The notes beneath the pieces were generated by a model that did not search any database, was not told the origin of the DNA, and saw only the letters and a program-made list of their open reading frames with translations. From positions 4,092,001 to 4,156,000 of the forward strand of contig NZ_CP130427.1 in NCBI RefSeq assembly GCF_030518795.1: a stretch of 64,000 nt of DNA. The letters run 5' to 3'. Origin of the DNA: Micromonospora sp. NBRC 110009. Lineage in GTDB: Bacteria; Actinomycetota; Actinomycetes; Mycobacteriales; Micromonosporaceae. The position numbers and the translations under genes are program-made. Below are positions 32,899 to 40,284 of the stretch, piece after piece (position 1 is the stretch's first letter; each line of letters opens with the position of its first letter).

Positions 32899-33846
32899 GT
32901 GACGCTGACCATCGGAGTCGACGTCGGTGGCACGAAGGTGGCCGGCGGTGTCGTGGACGACACCGGGACCGTTCTCGTGCAGACCCGACGGGACACCCCC
33001 GCCGATGACGTGGCCAAGACCCGCGACGTCATCATCGAGGTGGTCACCGAACTGGCCACCGGGCGGACCGTCGAGGGGGTCGGCATCGGCGCGGCCGGCT
33101 GGATCGACGCCACCCGCTCCACCGTCCTCTTCGCCCCCAACCTGGCCTGGCGGGACGAGCCGCTGCGCGAGTACGTCGGCAACGCCACCGGCCTGCCGGT
33201 GATCGTGGAGAACGACGCGAACGTGGCCGCCTGGGCGGAGTTCCGCCACGGCGCGGCCCGCAACGCCGACGACTCGATGGTCATGTTCACCATCGGCACC
33301 GGCGTCGGCGGCGGCATCGTGCTCGGCGGCCAGCTGGTCCGCGGCGCCAACGGCATCGCGGCCGAGCTGGGCCACATGCTCACCGTGCCGGACGGCCACC
33401 AGTGCGGCTGCGGCCGGCTGGGCTGCATCGAGCAGTACGCCAGCGGCAGCGCCCTGGTCCGGTTCGCCCGCGCCGCCGCGCGGCAGAGCCCGCAGCGGGC
33501 GACCGCGCTGCTGGACCTGGCCGGCGGGGAGGCCGAGGCGATCACCGGCCCGATGGTGACCGCGGCGGCCAAGGGTGGCGACCCGGTCTCCGCCGAGGCG
33601 TTCGCCCAGGTCGGCCGCTGGCTCGGCACCAGCCTGGCGGACATGGCCCAGATCCTCGACCCGCAGGTGCTGGTGGTCGGCGGCGGCGTGATTGACGCCG
33701 GCGACCTGCTGATGGGCCCGACCCGCCGGTCGTACACCCAGGCGCTCGCCCAGCGCAGCCGGCTGCCCGTGGCCGAGATCCTCCCGGCCGAGCTGGGCAA
33801 CAGCGCCGGCGTGATCGGCGCCGCCGACCTCGCCCGGCGGATCTGA
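32899..33846 (+). CDS. glkA: ROK-family glucokinase
   Basis: This 315-residue cytoplasmic enzyme phosphorylates glucose and, in Streptomyces, mediates carbon catabolite repression. Motifs are the ATP loop IGVDVGGTKVAGGVVD, catalytic ENDANVAAWAE, TIGTGVGGGIV, and the ROK zinc motif GHMLTVPDGHQCGCGRLGCIEQYAS. I place the start at GTG 32899 (MTLTIGVDVGG), 8 bases after AGGGGAG; the GTG at 32890 directly abuts that purine tract. The DUF5304-like gene upstream and the nuclease-fold gene downstream (one-base gap) are probably in the same transcript. Confidence 0.94.
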   Translation: MTLTIGVDVGGTKVAGGVVDDTGTVLVQTRRDTPADDVAKTRDVIIEVVTELATGRTVEGVGIGAAGWIDATRSTVLFAPNLAWRDEPLREYVGNATGLPVIVENDANVAAWAEFRHGAARNADDSMVMFTIGTGVGGGIVLGGQLVRGANGIAAELGHMLTVPDGHQCGCGRLGCIEQYASGSALVRFARAAARQSPQRATALLDLAGGEAEAITGPMVTAAAKGGDPVSAEAFAQVGRWLGTSLADMAQILDPQVLVVGGGVIDAGDLLMGPTRRSYTQALAQRSRLPVAEILPAELGNSAGVIGAADLARRI

Positions 33847-33847
33847 G

Positions 33848-34549
33848 GTGCCCGGGGAGGGCATACCGCTGCGGGTGGTGTCGTACAACATCCACAGCCA
33901 GCGGGACGACACGGCCGCGCTGGCCGAGGTGGTCCGGGAGGCCGCGCCGGACGTGGTGATCGTCCAGGAGGGGCCGCGCCGGTTCCGGTGGCGGCAGAAG
34001 ACCGCCTCGCTGGCCGACTCGTTCGGTCTGGTGGTGGGCGCCGGCGGCCTGCCGTCCCTGGGCAACCTGCTGCTGACCAGCCTCCGGGTGCGGGTGCTCG
34101 CCACCCGCTGCCAGCGCTACCCGCTGACCCCCGGCCGGCACCTGCGCGGCGCCGCGTACGCCGAGTGCCTGGTGGGCGGCAGCCGGTTCCTGCTGGCCGG
34201 CTCCCACCTGTCCACCGACCCGGCGGAGCGGCCGGCGCAGGCCGCGGCGTTCAAGCGGGAGCTGGCCGCCGCGACGCTGCCGGTGGTCGCCGGGGCCGAC
34301 CTCAACGAAGGGCCGGACGGGCCGGCCTGGCGGACCGTCGCGGAGGGACTCACCGACGCCGCGGTCGCCGCGGACCGGGCGGACCGCTGCACCTACTCCT
34401 GCGCCGACCCGCGCCGCCGGATCGACGCCCTGTTCGTGGACCCCCGGATCACCGTCGTCGACTACGACGTGGTGGACACCCCGCGGACCCGCCGGGCCAG
34501 CGACCACTTCCCGGTCCTGGTCGACCTGCGGCTACCCGCCGCCGGCTGA
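33848..34549 (+). CDS. Endonuclease/exonuclease/phosphatase family protein
   Basis: This 233-residue protein has the EEP fold with all metal and catalytic motifs: VVSYNIHSQ, VIVQEGP, GSHLSTDP, VAGADLNEGP, RRIDALFVD and a final RASDHFPVLV. Members include DNA repair nucleases, sphingomyelinases and phosphodiesterases; the substrate here cannot be told. There is no signal peptide, so it is probably cytoplasmic. The GTG at 33848 follows the glkA stop by one base, suggesting coupling; a GTG in the LRVVSYN segment with GGGGAGGG upstream is an alternative. Confidence 0.85.
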   Translation: MPGEGIPLRVVSYNIHSQRDDTAALAEVVREAAPDVVIVQEGPRRFRWRQKTASLADSFGLVVGAGGLPSLGNLLLTSLRVRVLATRCQRYPLTPGRHLRGAAYAECLVGGSRFLLAGSHLSTDPAERPAQAAAFKRELAAATLPVVAGADLNEGPDGPAWRTVAEGLTDAAVAADRADRCTYSCADPRRRIDALFVDPRITVVDYDVVDTPRTRRASDHFPVLVDLRLPAAG

Positions 34550-34652
34550 ACCACCGGCCCGTCGGGCCCCGGCCGGGGCTGGACAACGGCGGGCATTCTC
34601 GGCAGGATTTCGCACCGACCCGGCACGCGTGCCGCACAAAGGAGATTTCGCG

Positions 34653-36056
34653 GTGTCCTCCTCCACCGACCTCGGCCGCCCCGAGCCGGATTCGACGGTC
34701 GCCCTGACCCGGGACGGCCGCCCGGTCTCCGACCGGGGCGACACCGTCTGCGTCATCGGCGCCGGGGCCAGCGGCCTCACCGCCGTGAAGAACCTCCGCG
34801 AGCACGGCTTCGGCGTCGACTGCTACGAGCGGGAGACCGGCGTCGGCGGGGCCTGGAACTGGCGGCACGACCGCAGCCCGGTGTACGCCAGCACCCACCT
34901 CATCTCGTCCCGCCCGTTCACCCAGTTCCCCGACTTCCCGATGCCGGACGACTGGCCGGACTACCCGCACCACGCCCAGCTGCTGTCCTACTTCGAGCGC
35001 TACGCCGACCACTTCGACCTGCGCCAGCACGTCTGGTTCGGCACCGAGGTGGTCCGGATCGAGCCGGTCGAGGGGGACCGCTGGGACGTCACCACCCGCA
35101 GCACCGGCGGGTACGGCGCGGAGCGCACCTCCCGGTACGCGGCCGTGGTGCTGGCCAACGGGCACAACTGGTCGCCGAAGCTGCCCCGGTACGAGGGGCT
35201 GGAGCAGTTCCGGGGCGAGGTCATGCACGCCTCGTCCTACAAGGACCCGGCCCAGCTGCGCGGCAAGCGGGTGCTGGTGGTCGGCGCGGGCAACACCGGC
35301 TGCGACATCGCGGTCGAGGCGGCGCAGCAGTCGTCCCGCTGCTGGCACTCCACCCGCCGGGGCTACTGGTACGCCCCGAAGTACGTCTTCGGCCGCCCCG
35401 CGGACCAGGTCAACGACACCCTGCTCGCGCTGCGGGTGCCGCTGCGGGTGCGGCAGTGGCTCTACCACTGGACGCTGCGGCTGACCGTCGGCGACCTGAC
35501 CCGGTTCGGCCTGCCCAGCCCGGACCACCGGGTCTACGAGACCCACCCGATCGCCAACAGCCAGCTCGTCTACTACGTCGGCCACGGCGAGATCACCCCG
35601 GTGCCGGACATCGCCCGGTTCCACGACCGGACGGTGGAGCTGACCGACGGCCGGGAGATCGACCCCGAGCTGGTCGTCTTCGCCACCGGCTACCTGCCCC
35701 GCTTCGAGTTCCTCGAGGGGCGGGTGCTCGGTGACGACGAGGGCACCGGGCGACCCCGGCTGTGGCTGAACGCCTTCGCCGCCGGCCACCCCACCCTGGC
35801 CGTGGTCGGCCTGGTGCAGCCCGACTCGGGCATCTTCGCCATCTCGCACTGGCAGAGCGTGCTCTTCGCCCGGCTGCTCGCCCTGCGGACCACCCGGCCG
35901 GAGCGGGCCGCCGAGTTCGGCCGCAAGGTCACCGCCGGCCTCGGCGAGCGGTACTCGGGGAAGGTCAAGGAGAGCACCCGGCACTGGTTCGAGGTCGGGC
36001 ACGCCGACTACCTGCGCGCGCTCCAGCGCGCCCTGTACGAGCTGGAGGGCAAGTGA
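34653..36056 (+). CDS. Flavin-containing monooxygenase
   Basis: This 467-residue FAD/NADPH enzyme has the FAD motif CVIGAGASGLTAVKNL, YASTHLISSRPFTQF, the FMO-like segment GHNWSPKLP, the NADPH-binding VLVVGAGNTGCDIAVE and the late VFATGYLPRFEF. FMOs oxygenate nitrogen, sulfur or carbonyl groups of small molecules; the substrate is unknown. The GTG at 34653 was chosen with AAAGGAG 8 bases upstream; an earlier start at 34629 has none. The stop overlaps the GTG of the next gene (GTGA), so the monooxygenase and the hydrolase-like protein are coupled. Confidence 0.9.
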   Translation: MSSSTDLGRPEPDSTVALTRDGRPVSDRGDTVCVIGAGASGLTAVKNLREHGFGVDCYERETGVGGAWNWRHDRSPVYASTHLISSRPFTQFPDFPMPDDWPDYPHHAQLLSYFERYADHFDLRQHVWFGTEVVRIEPVEGDRWDVTTRSTGGYGAERTSRYAAVVLANGHNWSPKLPRYEGLEQFRGEVMHASSYKDPAQLRGKRVLVVGAGNTGCDIAVEAAQQSSRCWHSTRRGYWYAPKYVFGRPADQVNDTLLALRVPLRVRQWLYHWTLRLTVGDLTRFGLPSPDHRVYETHPIANSQLVYYVGHGEITPVPDIARFHDRTVELTDGREIDPELVVFATGYLPRFEFLEGRVLGDDEGTGRPRLWLNAFAAGHPTLAVVGLVQPDSGIFAISHWQSVLFARLLALRTTRPERAAEFGRKVTAGLGERYSGKVKESTRHWFEVGHADYLRALQRALYELEGK

Positions 36057-36877
36057 GCGCCGATCGGGTCCGGGTCGTCCGGGCGTGGGAGTGGGCGCGG
36101 CCGGAGCGGCCGGCCCGCCGTGAGGTGCTGTCCGTGGTGCCCGAGCTGGACCAGGCGAAGCCGCCGCTGCTCTTCGTGCCCGGCTTCGGGCACGGGGCGT
36201 GGGCGTTCGCCGAGCACTGGCTCGCGCACGCCGCCGCCCGCGGCTTCCCCGCGTACGCGCTGAGCCTGCGCGGGCACGGCGGCAGCGAGCCGGCTCCGGA
36301 CGCGACGCTGCCGGCGTACACCCATGACGTGGTCCAGGTGGCGGCGGGCCTGCCGCGGCGGGCGGTGCTGGTGGGACACGGTGCCGGCGCCCGGGTGGTC
36401 ACGCACGCGCTGGCCCGCTACCCGGCCCGGGCGGCGGTGCTGGTGGCGCCGGTGCTCGGCGGCTGGGGGACGTTCGGCACGGCGCTGCGGCGCAACCCCG
36501 TCGGCACCCTGCCGGCGGTCTTCGGCGCCGGCCTGCGGCTGAACCGCCGGCAGCTGTTCAGCCGGGAGCTGCCCGACGGCGAGGCGCGCCGGCACGTCTC
36601 CCGGCTGGGCCGGGCCAGCCGGCGGGCGCAGTGGCAGCTGCTCACCGGTCGGCAGCCGGAGCCGGCGGTGGGCCGCCCGCCGGTGCTGGTGCTGGGCAGC
36701 CCGGACGACCGGGTGGTGCCGCCGGCGGCGCTGTCCCGCGCCGCCCGCCGCTACGCCTCGGCGCCGCTGCTCTTCCCCGGGATGGGCCACGACCTGATGC
36801 TCGACGCCCGCTGGCGGGAGCCGATCGACGCGATCCTCGACTGGCTGGACAAGGAGCCGGTGCCGGCGGGCGGGTGA
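36053..36877 (+). CDS. Alpha/beta-hydrolase-fold protein lacking the nucleophile serine
   Basis: This 274-residue protein has the alpha/beta hydrolase fold: oxyanion-hole FVPGFGHGAWAF, LSLRGHGGSEP, VLVLGSPDDRVVPP (acid) and FPGMGHDLMLD (histidine). The nucleophile elbow GxSxG reads GHGAG, with Gly110 where serine should be. The acid and histidine are kept, so it may be a non-hydrolytic member such as a cofactorless dioxygenase-like or binding protein, or an inactive one. It is coupled to the upstream monooxygenase gene, so it probably acts on the same compound. The DNA gives GGT at this codon without ambiguity. Confidence 0.85.
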   Translation: MSADRVRVVRAWEWARPERPARREVLSVVPELDQAKPPLLFVPGFGHGAWAFAEHWLAHAAARGFPAYALSLRGHGGSEPAPDATLPAYTHDVVQVAAGLPRRAVLVGHGAGARVVTHALARYPARAAVLVAPVLGGWGTFGTALRRNPVGTLPAVFGAGLRLNRRQLFSRELPDGEARRHVSRLGRASRRAQWQLLTGRQPEPAVGRPPVLVLGSPDDRVVPPAALSRAARRYASAPLLFPGMGHDLMLDARWREPIDAILDWLDKEPVPAGG

Positions 36878-36897
36878 GCGCCGACGTCAGTCGGCGC
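36878..36897. terminator. Short hairpin between hydrolase-like gene and otsA
   Basis: GCGCCGAC (36878-36885) pairs with GTCGGCGC (36890-36897). The otsA stop (36887-36889) lies in the loop. This ends two convergent genes. Confidence 0.55.
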
Positions 36898-38305
36898 CGG
36901 GGTGCCGGCTGAGCAGGGACCGGCTCTCGTCCAGGGCGCTCAGGTAGGAGCGCGCCCAGGCGTGGATGTCGTTGCGGTGCAGCTGCTGGCGCATCGCCCG
37001 CATCCGGGCGGAGACGTCCTCGGGCCGGGCCCGCAGCGCCGCGAGCAGCGCCTGCTTGAGCCCCTCCAGGTCGTGGGGGTTGACCAGGTACGCCTGTTCC
37101 AGCTCGGCGGCGGCCCCGGCGAACTCGCTGAGCAGCAGCGCCCCGGTGTCGTCCACCCGGGCGGCCACGTACTCCTTGGCGACCAGGTTCATCCCGTCGC
37201 GCAGCGGGGTCACCGCCATCACGTCGGCGATCCGGTAGAGGGCGACCAGCTCGGCCCGGTCGAAGGGCTGGCTGAGGTAGTGGATCGCCGGCTCGCCGAC
37301 CCGGCCGAACTCGCCGTTGATCCGGCCGACCTGGTGCTCCACCCGCTCCCTGAGGACCTGGTACTGGCCGACGCGGTCCCGGCTCGGCACCGCCACCTGG
37401 ATCAGCACCGTGTCCCGGACCTTGACGTCCCCGCTGGCCAGCAGCTCCCGGTACGCCTTCAGCCGCTGCTCGATGCCCTTGGTGTAGTCCATCCGGTCGA
37501 CGCTGAGCACGACCCGCTCCGGTTGGCCGAGGTCCTGGCGCAGCCGGCGGGCCCGTTCCGCCACCTCGGGCCGGGCGGCCAGCGCGGCCATCTCGGCGGT
37601 GTCGATGGAGACCGGGAAGGCGCCGATCCGGACCACCCGCTCGCCGACGCCGATCCGCCGGTCGGTGGCCGGCAGCCCGAGCACCTTCGTCACGAGCTGG
37701 GCGAAGTTGTGCGCGGCCTGGGCCCGCTGGAAGCCGATCAGGTCGGCGCCGAGCATCCCCCGCAGCAGCTCCGCCCGGCGGGGGAGCTGCATGAACAGCT
37801 CCGGCGGCGGGAACGGCACGTGCAGGAAGAAGCCGATCCGCAGGTCGGGGCGGAGCTGGCGGAGCAGCCCCGGCACCAGCTGGAGGTGGTAGTCCTGCAC
37901 CCAGACCAGGGCGCCCGGCTCGGCCACCTCGGCGGCCGCCTCGGCGAACCGCTGGTTGACCCGCTGGTACGCCTCCCACCAGCGGCGGTGGTACTCGGGC
38001 TGCTCGACGGAGTCGTGGTAGAGCGGCCAGAGGGTGGAGTTGGCGAACCCCTCGTAGTGGTCGCGGAAGTCGTCGCCGCTCAGCGGCACGGTGTGCATCC
38101 GTACGCCGTCCACGGCGGGCAGGTGGGGTGCGGGACCGGTGCCGCCGGCCCAGCCGACCCAGGTGGCCGGGGTGTGCCGGAGCAGGGGGTGCAGGGCGCT
38201 CACCAGGCCGCCGGGCGTGCGGCGCCACTCGCAGGCGCCGTCCGGGGCCACACTGTCGTCGATGGGGAGCCGGTTGGCCACCACCACGAGGGGACTCTGT
38301 CGCAT
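36887..38305 (-). CDS. otsA: Trehalose-6-phosphate synthase (GT20)
   Basis: This 472-residue GT20 enzyme joins a nucleotide-activated glucose and glucose-6-phosphate to make trehalose-6-phosphate. Signatures are VVVANRLPI, RTPGGLVSAL, VWVQDYHLQLVPGLLR, GFFLHVPFPPPELF, SVDRMDYTKGIEQRLKAY and VTPLRDGMNLVAKEYVA. The start at ATG 38305 (MRQSPLVVV) fits the family length; upstream in-frame starts (TTG 38353) add non-conserved residues. A phosphatase (otsB) is not in the window. Upstream lies a 171-base region to the next gene, where the promoter must be. Confidence 0.94.
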   Translation of the reverse strand: MRQSPLVVVANRLPIDDSVAPDGACEWRRTPGGLVSALHPLLRHTPATWVGWAGGTGPAPHLPAVDGVRMHTVPLSGDDFRDHYEGFANSTLWPLYHDSVEQPEYHRRWWEAYQRVNQRFAEAAAEVAEPGALVWVQDYHLQLVPGLLRQLRPDLRIGFFLHVPFPPPELFMQLPRRAELLRGMLGADLIGFQRAQAAHNFAQLVTKVLGLPATDRRIGVGERVVRIGAFPVSIDTAEMAALAARPEVAERARRLRQDLGQPERVVLSVDRMDYTKGIEQRLKAYRELLASGDVKVRDTVLIQVAVPSRDRVGQYQVLRERVEHQVGRINGEFGRVGEPAIHYLSQPFDRAELVALYRIADVMAVTPLRDGMNLVAKEYVAARVDDTGALLLSEFAGAAAELEQAYLVNPHDLEGLKQALLAALRARPEDVSARMRAMRQQLHRNDIHAWARSYLSALDESRSLLSRHPGAD

Positions 38306-38476
38306 CTCGGGCGTTCCGATCAGCAGGGGGCCGACCACCGGAGCGTGGTACAACCCGGACAGTCGGCGCGGGACGTGACGGACAGCGGTATTCCTACTGA
38401 CAGTAAGTTACACCTCTGTTACGCCACTGCGCCCGGCCCGCGGCCGTCCCGCGATCCGGGCGGCCGGGACGGCGCT

Positions 38477-39316
38477 TCAGACGACCGCGCCGTCGTCCGG
38501 GTCGTGCTCGTCGGAGTCGCCGGGGCGCAGCCGCCAGATCAGCATCACGAACCCGGCCAGGATGCCGGTGAAGCCGAGCAGCGTCACCACCGACGGGTCG
38601 ATCTCCGGCATCATCGTGGGGGAGAGGAAGAGCACGAACCCGACCACGATGCAGAGCACGCCGATCACCGCGTACTTCGAGAAGCGCGGCAGCGGCGGCG
38701 GGGGCGGGGGCGTGTAGTGGTCCTCGTCGTCCGGCAGGTCGGCCCCGAAGGTGTCCAGCCCGTCCAGCAGCGACGGCTCGTCGGGCCGGCCGCGGCTCAC
38801 CGAGACGCCGGAGACGTCCGCCGCATAGGGCAGGCGCCGCACGTCGGTGGCGGTCGGGCCGGTGGTCTCCTCCGCGCGGCTCCCGCTGCCCCCGGTCGGG
38901 CCGGCGGGGTCGACCGGGTCGTCGACGTCCTCCGCGGCGGGCCACGGGTGGCTCCCGGCGGACGGGGTGGTGTGGAAGCCGGCCACGATCTTGGCCCATT
39001 CGGCCTCGATGTCCGGCTCGTCGTCCCGGGCCGGCTCGCGGCCGCCCTCGTCGGCGAGCTGGGTGAGGTAGTCGCGGGCGGTGGTCAGGTGCGAGCGGTC
39101 GACGTAGAGCCGGTCGACCGGGCGGGACGGGACGGTGGTGGTGCGGGTCACCGGGTTCAGGTCGGCGGAGGGCTGGAGGTAGGCGGCGATCCCGCCGGCG
39201 GCCAGCACGTCGAGCAGGTGTTCGCCCACCCGCGGATCGACGTCACCCGCGACCGCGTACTCGGCCGCGTCGAGCCCGTTGTCCCGCCGTCCTCGGCGAG
39301 GCCCACCCGCTGACAC
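38477..39316 (-). CDS. Membrane protein with disordered N-terminus and two C-terminal helices
   Basis: This 279-residue protein is acidic and disordered for most of its length (Pro/Asp/Glu/Thr-rich). It has an early ordered segment (DPRVGEHLLDVLAAGGIAAYLQPS and RPVDRLYVDRSHLTTARDYLTQL) resembling the small DUF2007-like signal-transducing fold found before membrane anchors. The C-terminus has a PPPPPPLPR linker and two helices (YAVIGVLCIVVGFVLFLSP and VVTLLGFTGILAGFVMLIW). The GTG at 39316 has GAAGGG 6 bases upstream; the GTG at 39322 abuts it. I do not recognise a function. It is divergent from the acyltransferase gene. Confidence 0.75.
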   Translation of the reverse strand: MSAGGPRRGRRDNGLDAAEYAVAGDVDPRVGEHLLDVLAAGGIAAYLQPSADLNPVTRTTTVPSRPVDRLYVDRSHLTTARDYLTQLADEGGREPARDDEPDIEAEWAKIVAGFHTTPSAGSHPWPAAEDVDDPVDPAGPTGGSGSRAEETTGPTATDVRRLPYAADVSGVSVSRGRPDEPSLLDGLDTFGADLPDDEDHYTPPPPPPLPRFSKYAVIGVLCIVVGFVLFLSPTMMPEIDPSVVTLLGFTGILAGFVMLIWRLRPGDSDEHDPDDGAVV

Positions 39317-39565
39317 CGGCACCCCCTTCGCCGCACCCGTCGGTGCGCCCCGACCCGGCGCCCCTTACGCCGTGCCCTGAATCGTGACACGTCGGGACCC
39401 GGTTCCGGGAGTGCGTTGTGGCGTGCCGCTCCCGGTTCGTAGGCTTCTCCCCGACAGTCCCGCTCGCCGATGGCGCCTCGGGCGCGGTCCGGGCGCGTCC
39501 CGGCGGCCCGATCCGGGCTCCCCGGCGGCCGTGGCGGTCACCGACCCCGCCCTGGAAGGACCCCG

Positions 39566-40258
39566 GTGCTGTACTGGCTGCTGAAGTACATCATCCTCGG
39601 CCCGGTGCTGAGGCTGATCTTCCGCCCGCAGGTCGAGGGGCTGGAGAACGTCCCGGAGACCGGCCCGGTCATCCTGGCCAGCAACCACCTCTCCTTCTCG
39701 GACTCGATCTTCACGCCGCTCATCGTCAAGCGAAAAGTCACATTCATCGCAAAGGCGGAGTACTTCAGCGGTAAGGGAATCAAGGGCTGGCTGACCAAGA
39801 TGTTCTTCGTCGGCTCCGGCACCATCCCGGTCGACCGCTCCGGCGGCCGGGCCGCCCGGGCCGCCCTGGACACCCAGCTCAGGGTGCTGCGGGCCGGCGG
39901 GGTCGCCGGCATCTACCCGGAGGGCACCCGCTCGCCGGACGGCCGGCTCTACCGGGGCAAGACCGGCGTGGCCCGGCTCGCGCTGGAGAGCGGCGCCCTG
40001 GTCGTGCCGATGGCGATGCTCAACTCCGACGCCATCCAGCCGACCGGCCAGATCGTCCCGAACCTCGGCCGGGTGCGGATCCGCTTCGGCGCCCCGCTCG
40101 ACTTCTCCCGCTACGCGGGCATGGCCGGCGACCGGTTCGTCGAGCGGGCCGTCACCGACGAGATCATGTACGAGCTGATGGAGCTCTCCGGCCGCGAGTA
40201 CGTCGACATGTACGCGCAGAAGGCGAAGACCGCACCGAAGCAGCCCGTCCCGGCCTGA
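39566..40258 (+). CDS. Lysophospholipid acyltransferase (PlsC family)
   Basis: This 230-residue membrane-associated enzyme acylates lysophosphatidic acid or a related lipid. It has the two PlsC motifs NHLSFSD (HX4D catalytic) and YPEGTRS, and an N-terminal hydrophobic helix (LYWLLKYIILGPVLRLIF). It corresponds to M. tuberculosis Rv2182c by position and sequence (from memory). The GTG at 39566 has GGAAGGA 6 bases upstream. It is convergent with the cyclase gene across a palindromic terminator holding both stops. Confidence 0.9.
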   Translation: MLYWLLKYIILGPVLRLIFRPQVEGLENVPETGPVILASNHLSFSDSIFTPLIVKRKVTFIAKAEYFSGKGIKGWLTKMFFVGSGTIPVDRSGGRAARAALDTQLRVLRAGGVAGIYPEGTRSPDGRLYRGKTGVARLALESGALVVPMAMLNSDAIQPTGQIVPNLGRVRIRFGAPLDFSRYAGMAGDRFVERAVTDEIMYELMELSGREYVDMYAQKAKTAPKQPVPA

Positions 40259-40284
40259 CCCCCGGCGCGGGGTCGGCGGGTCAG
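40255..40284. terminator. Bidirectional hairpin containing both stop codons
   Basis: CTGACCC (40255-40261) pairs with GGGTCAG (40278-40284). The arms contain the acyltransferase TGA and the complement of the cyclase TGA. An inner GC-rich stem is possible. Confidence 0.55.
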
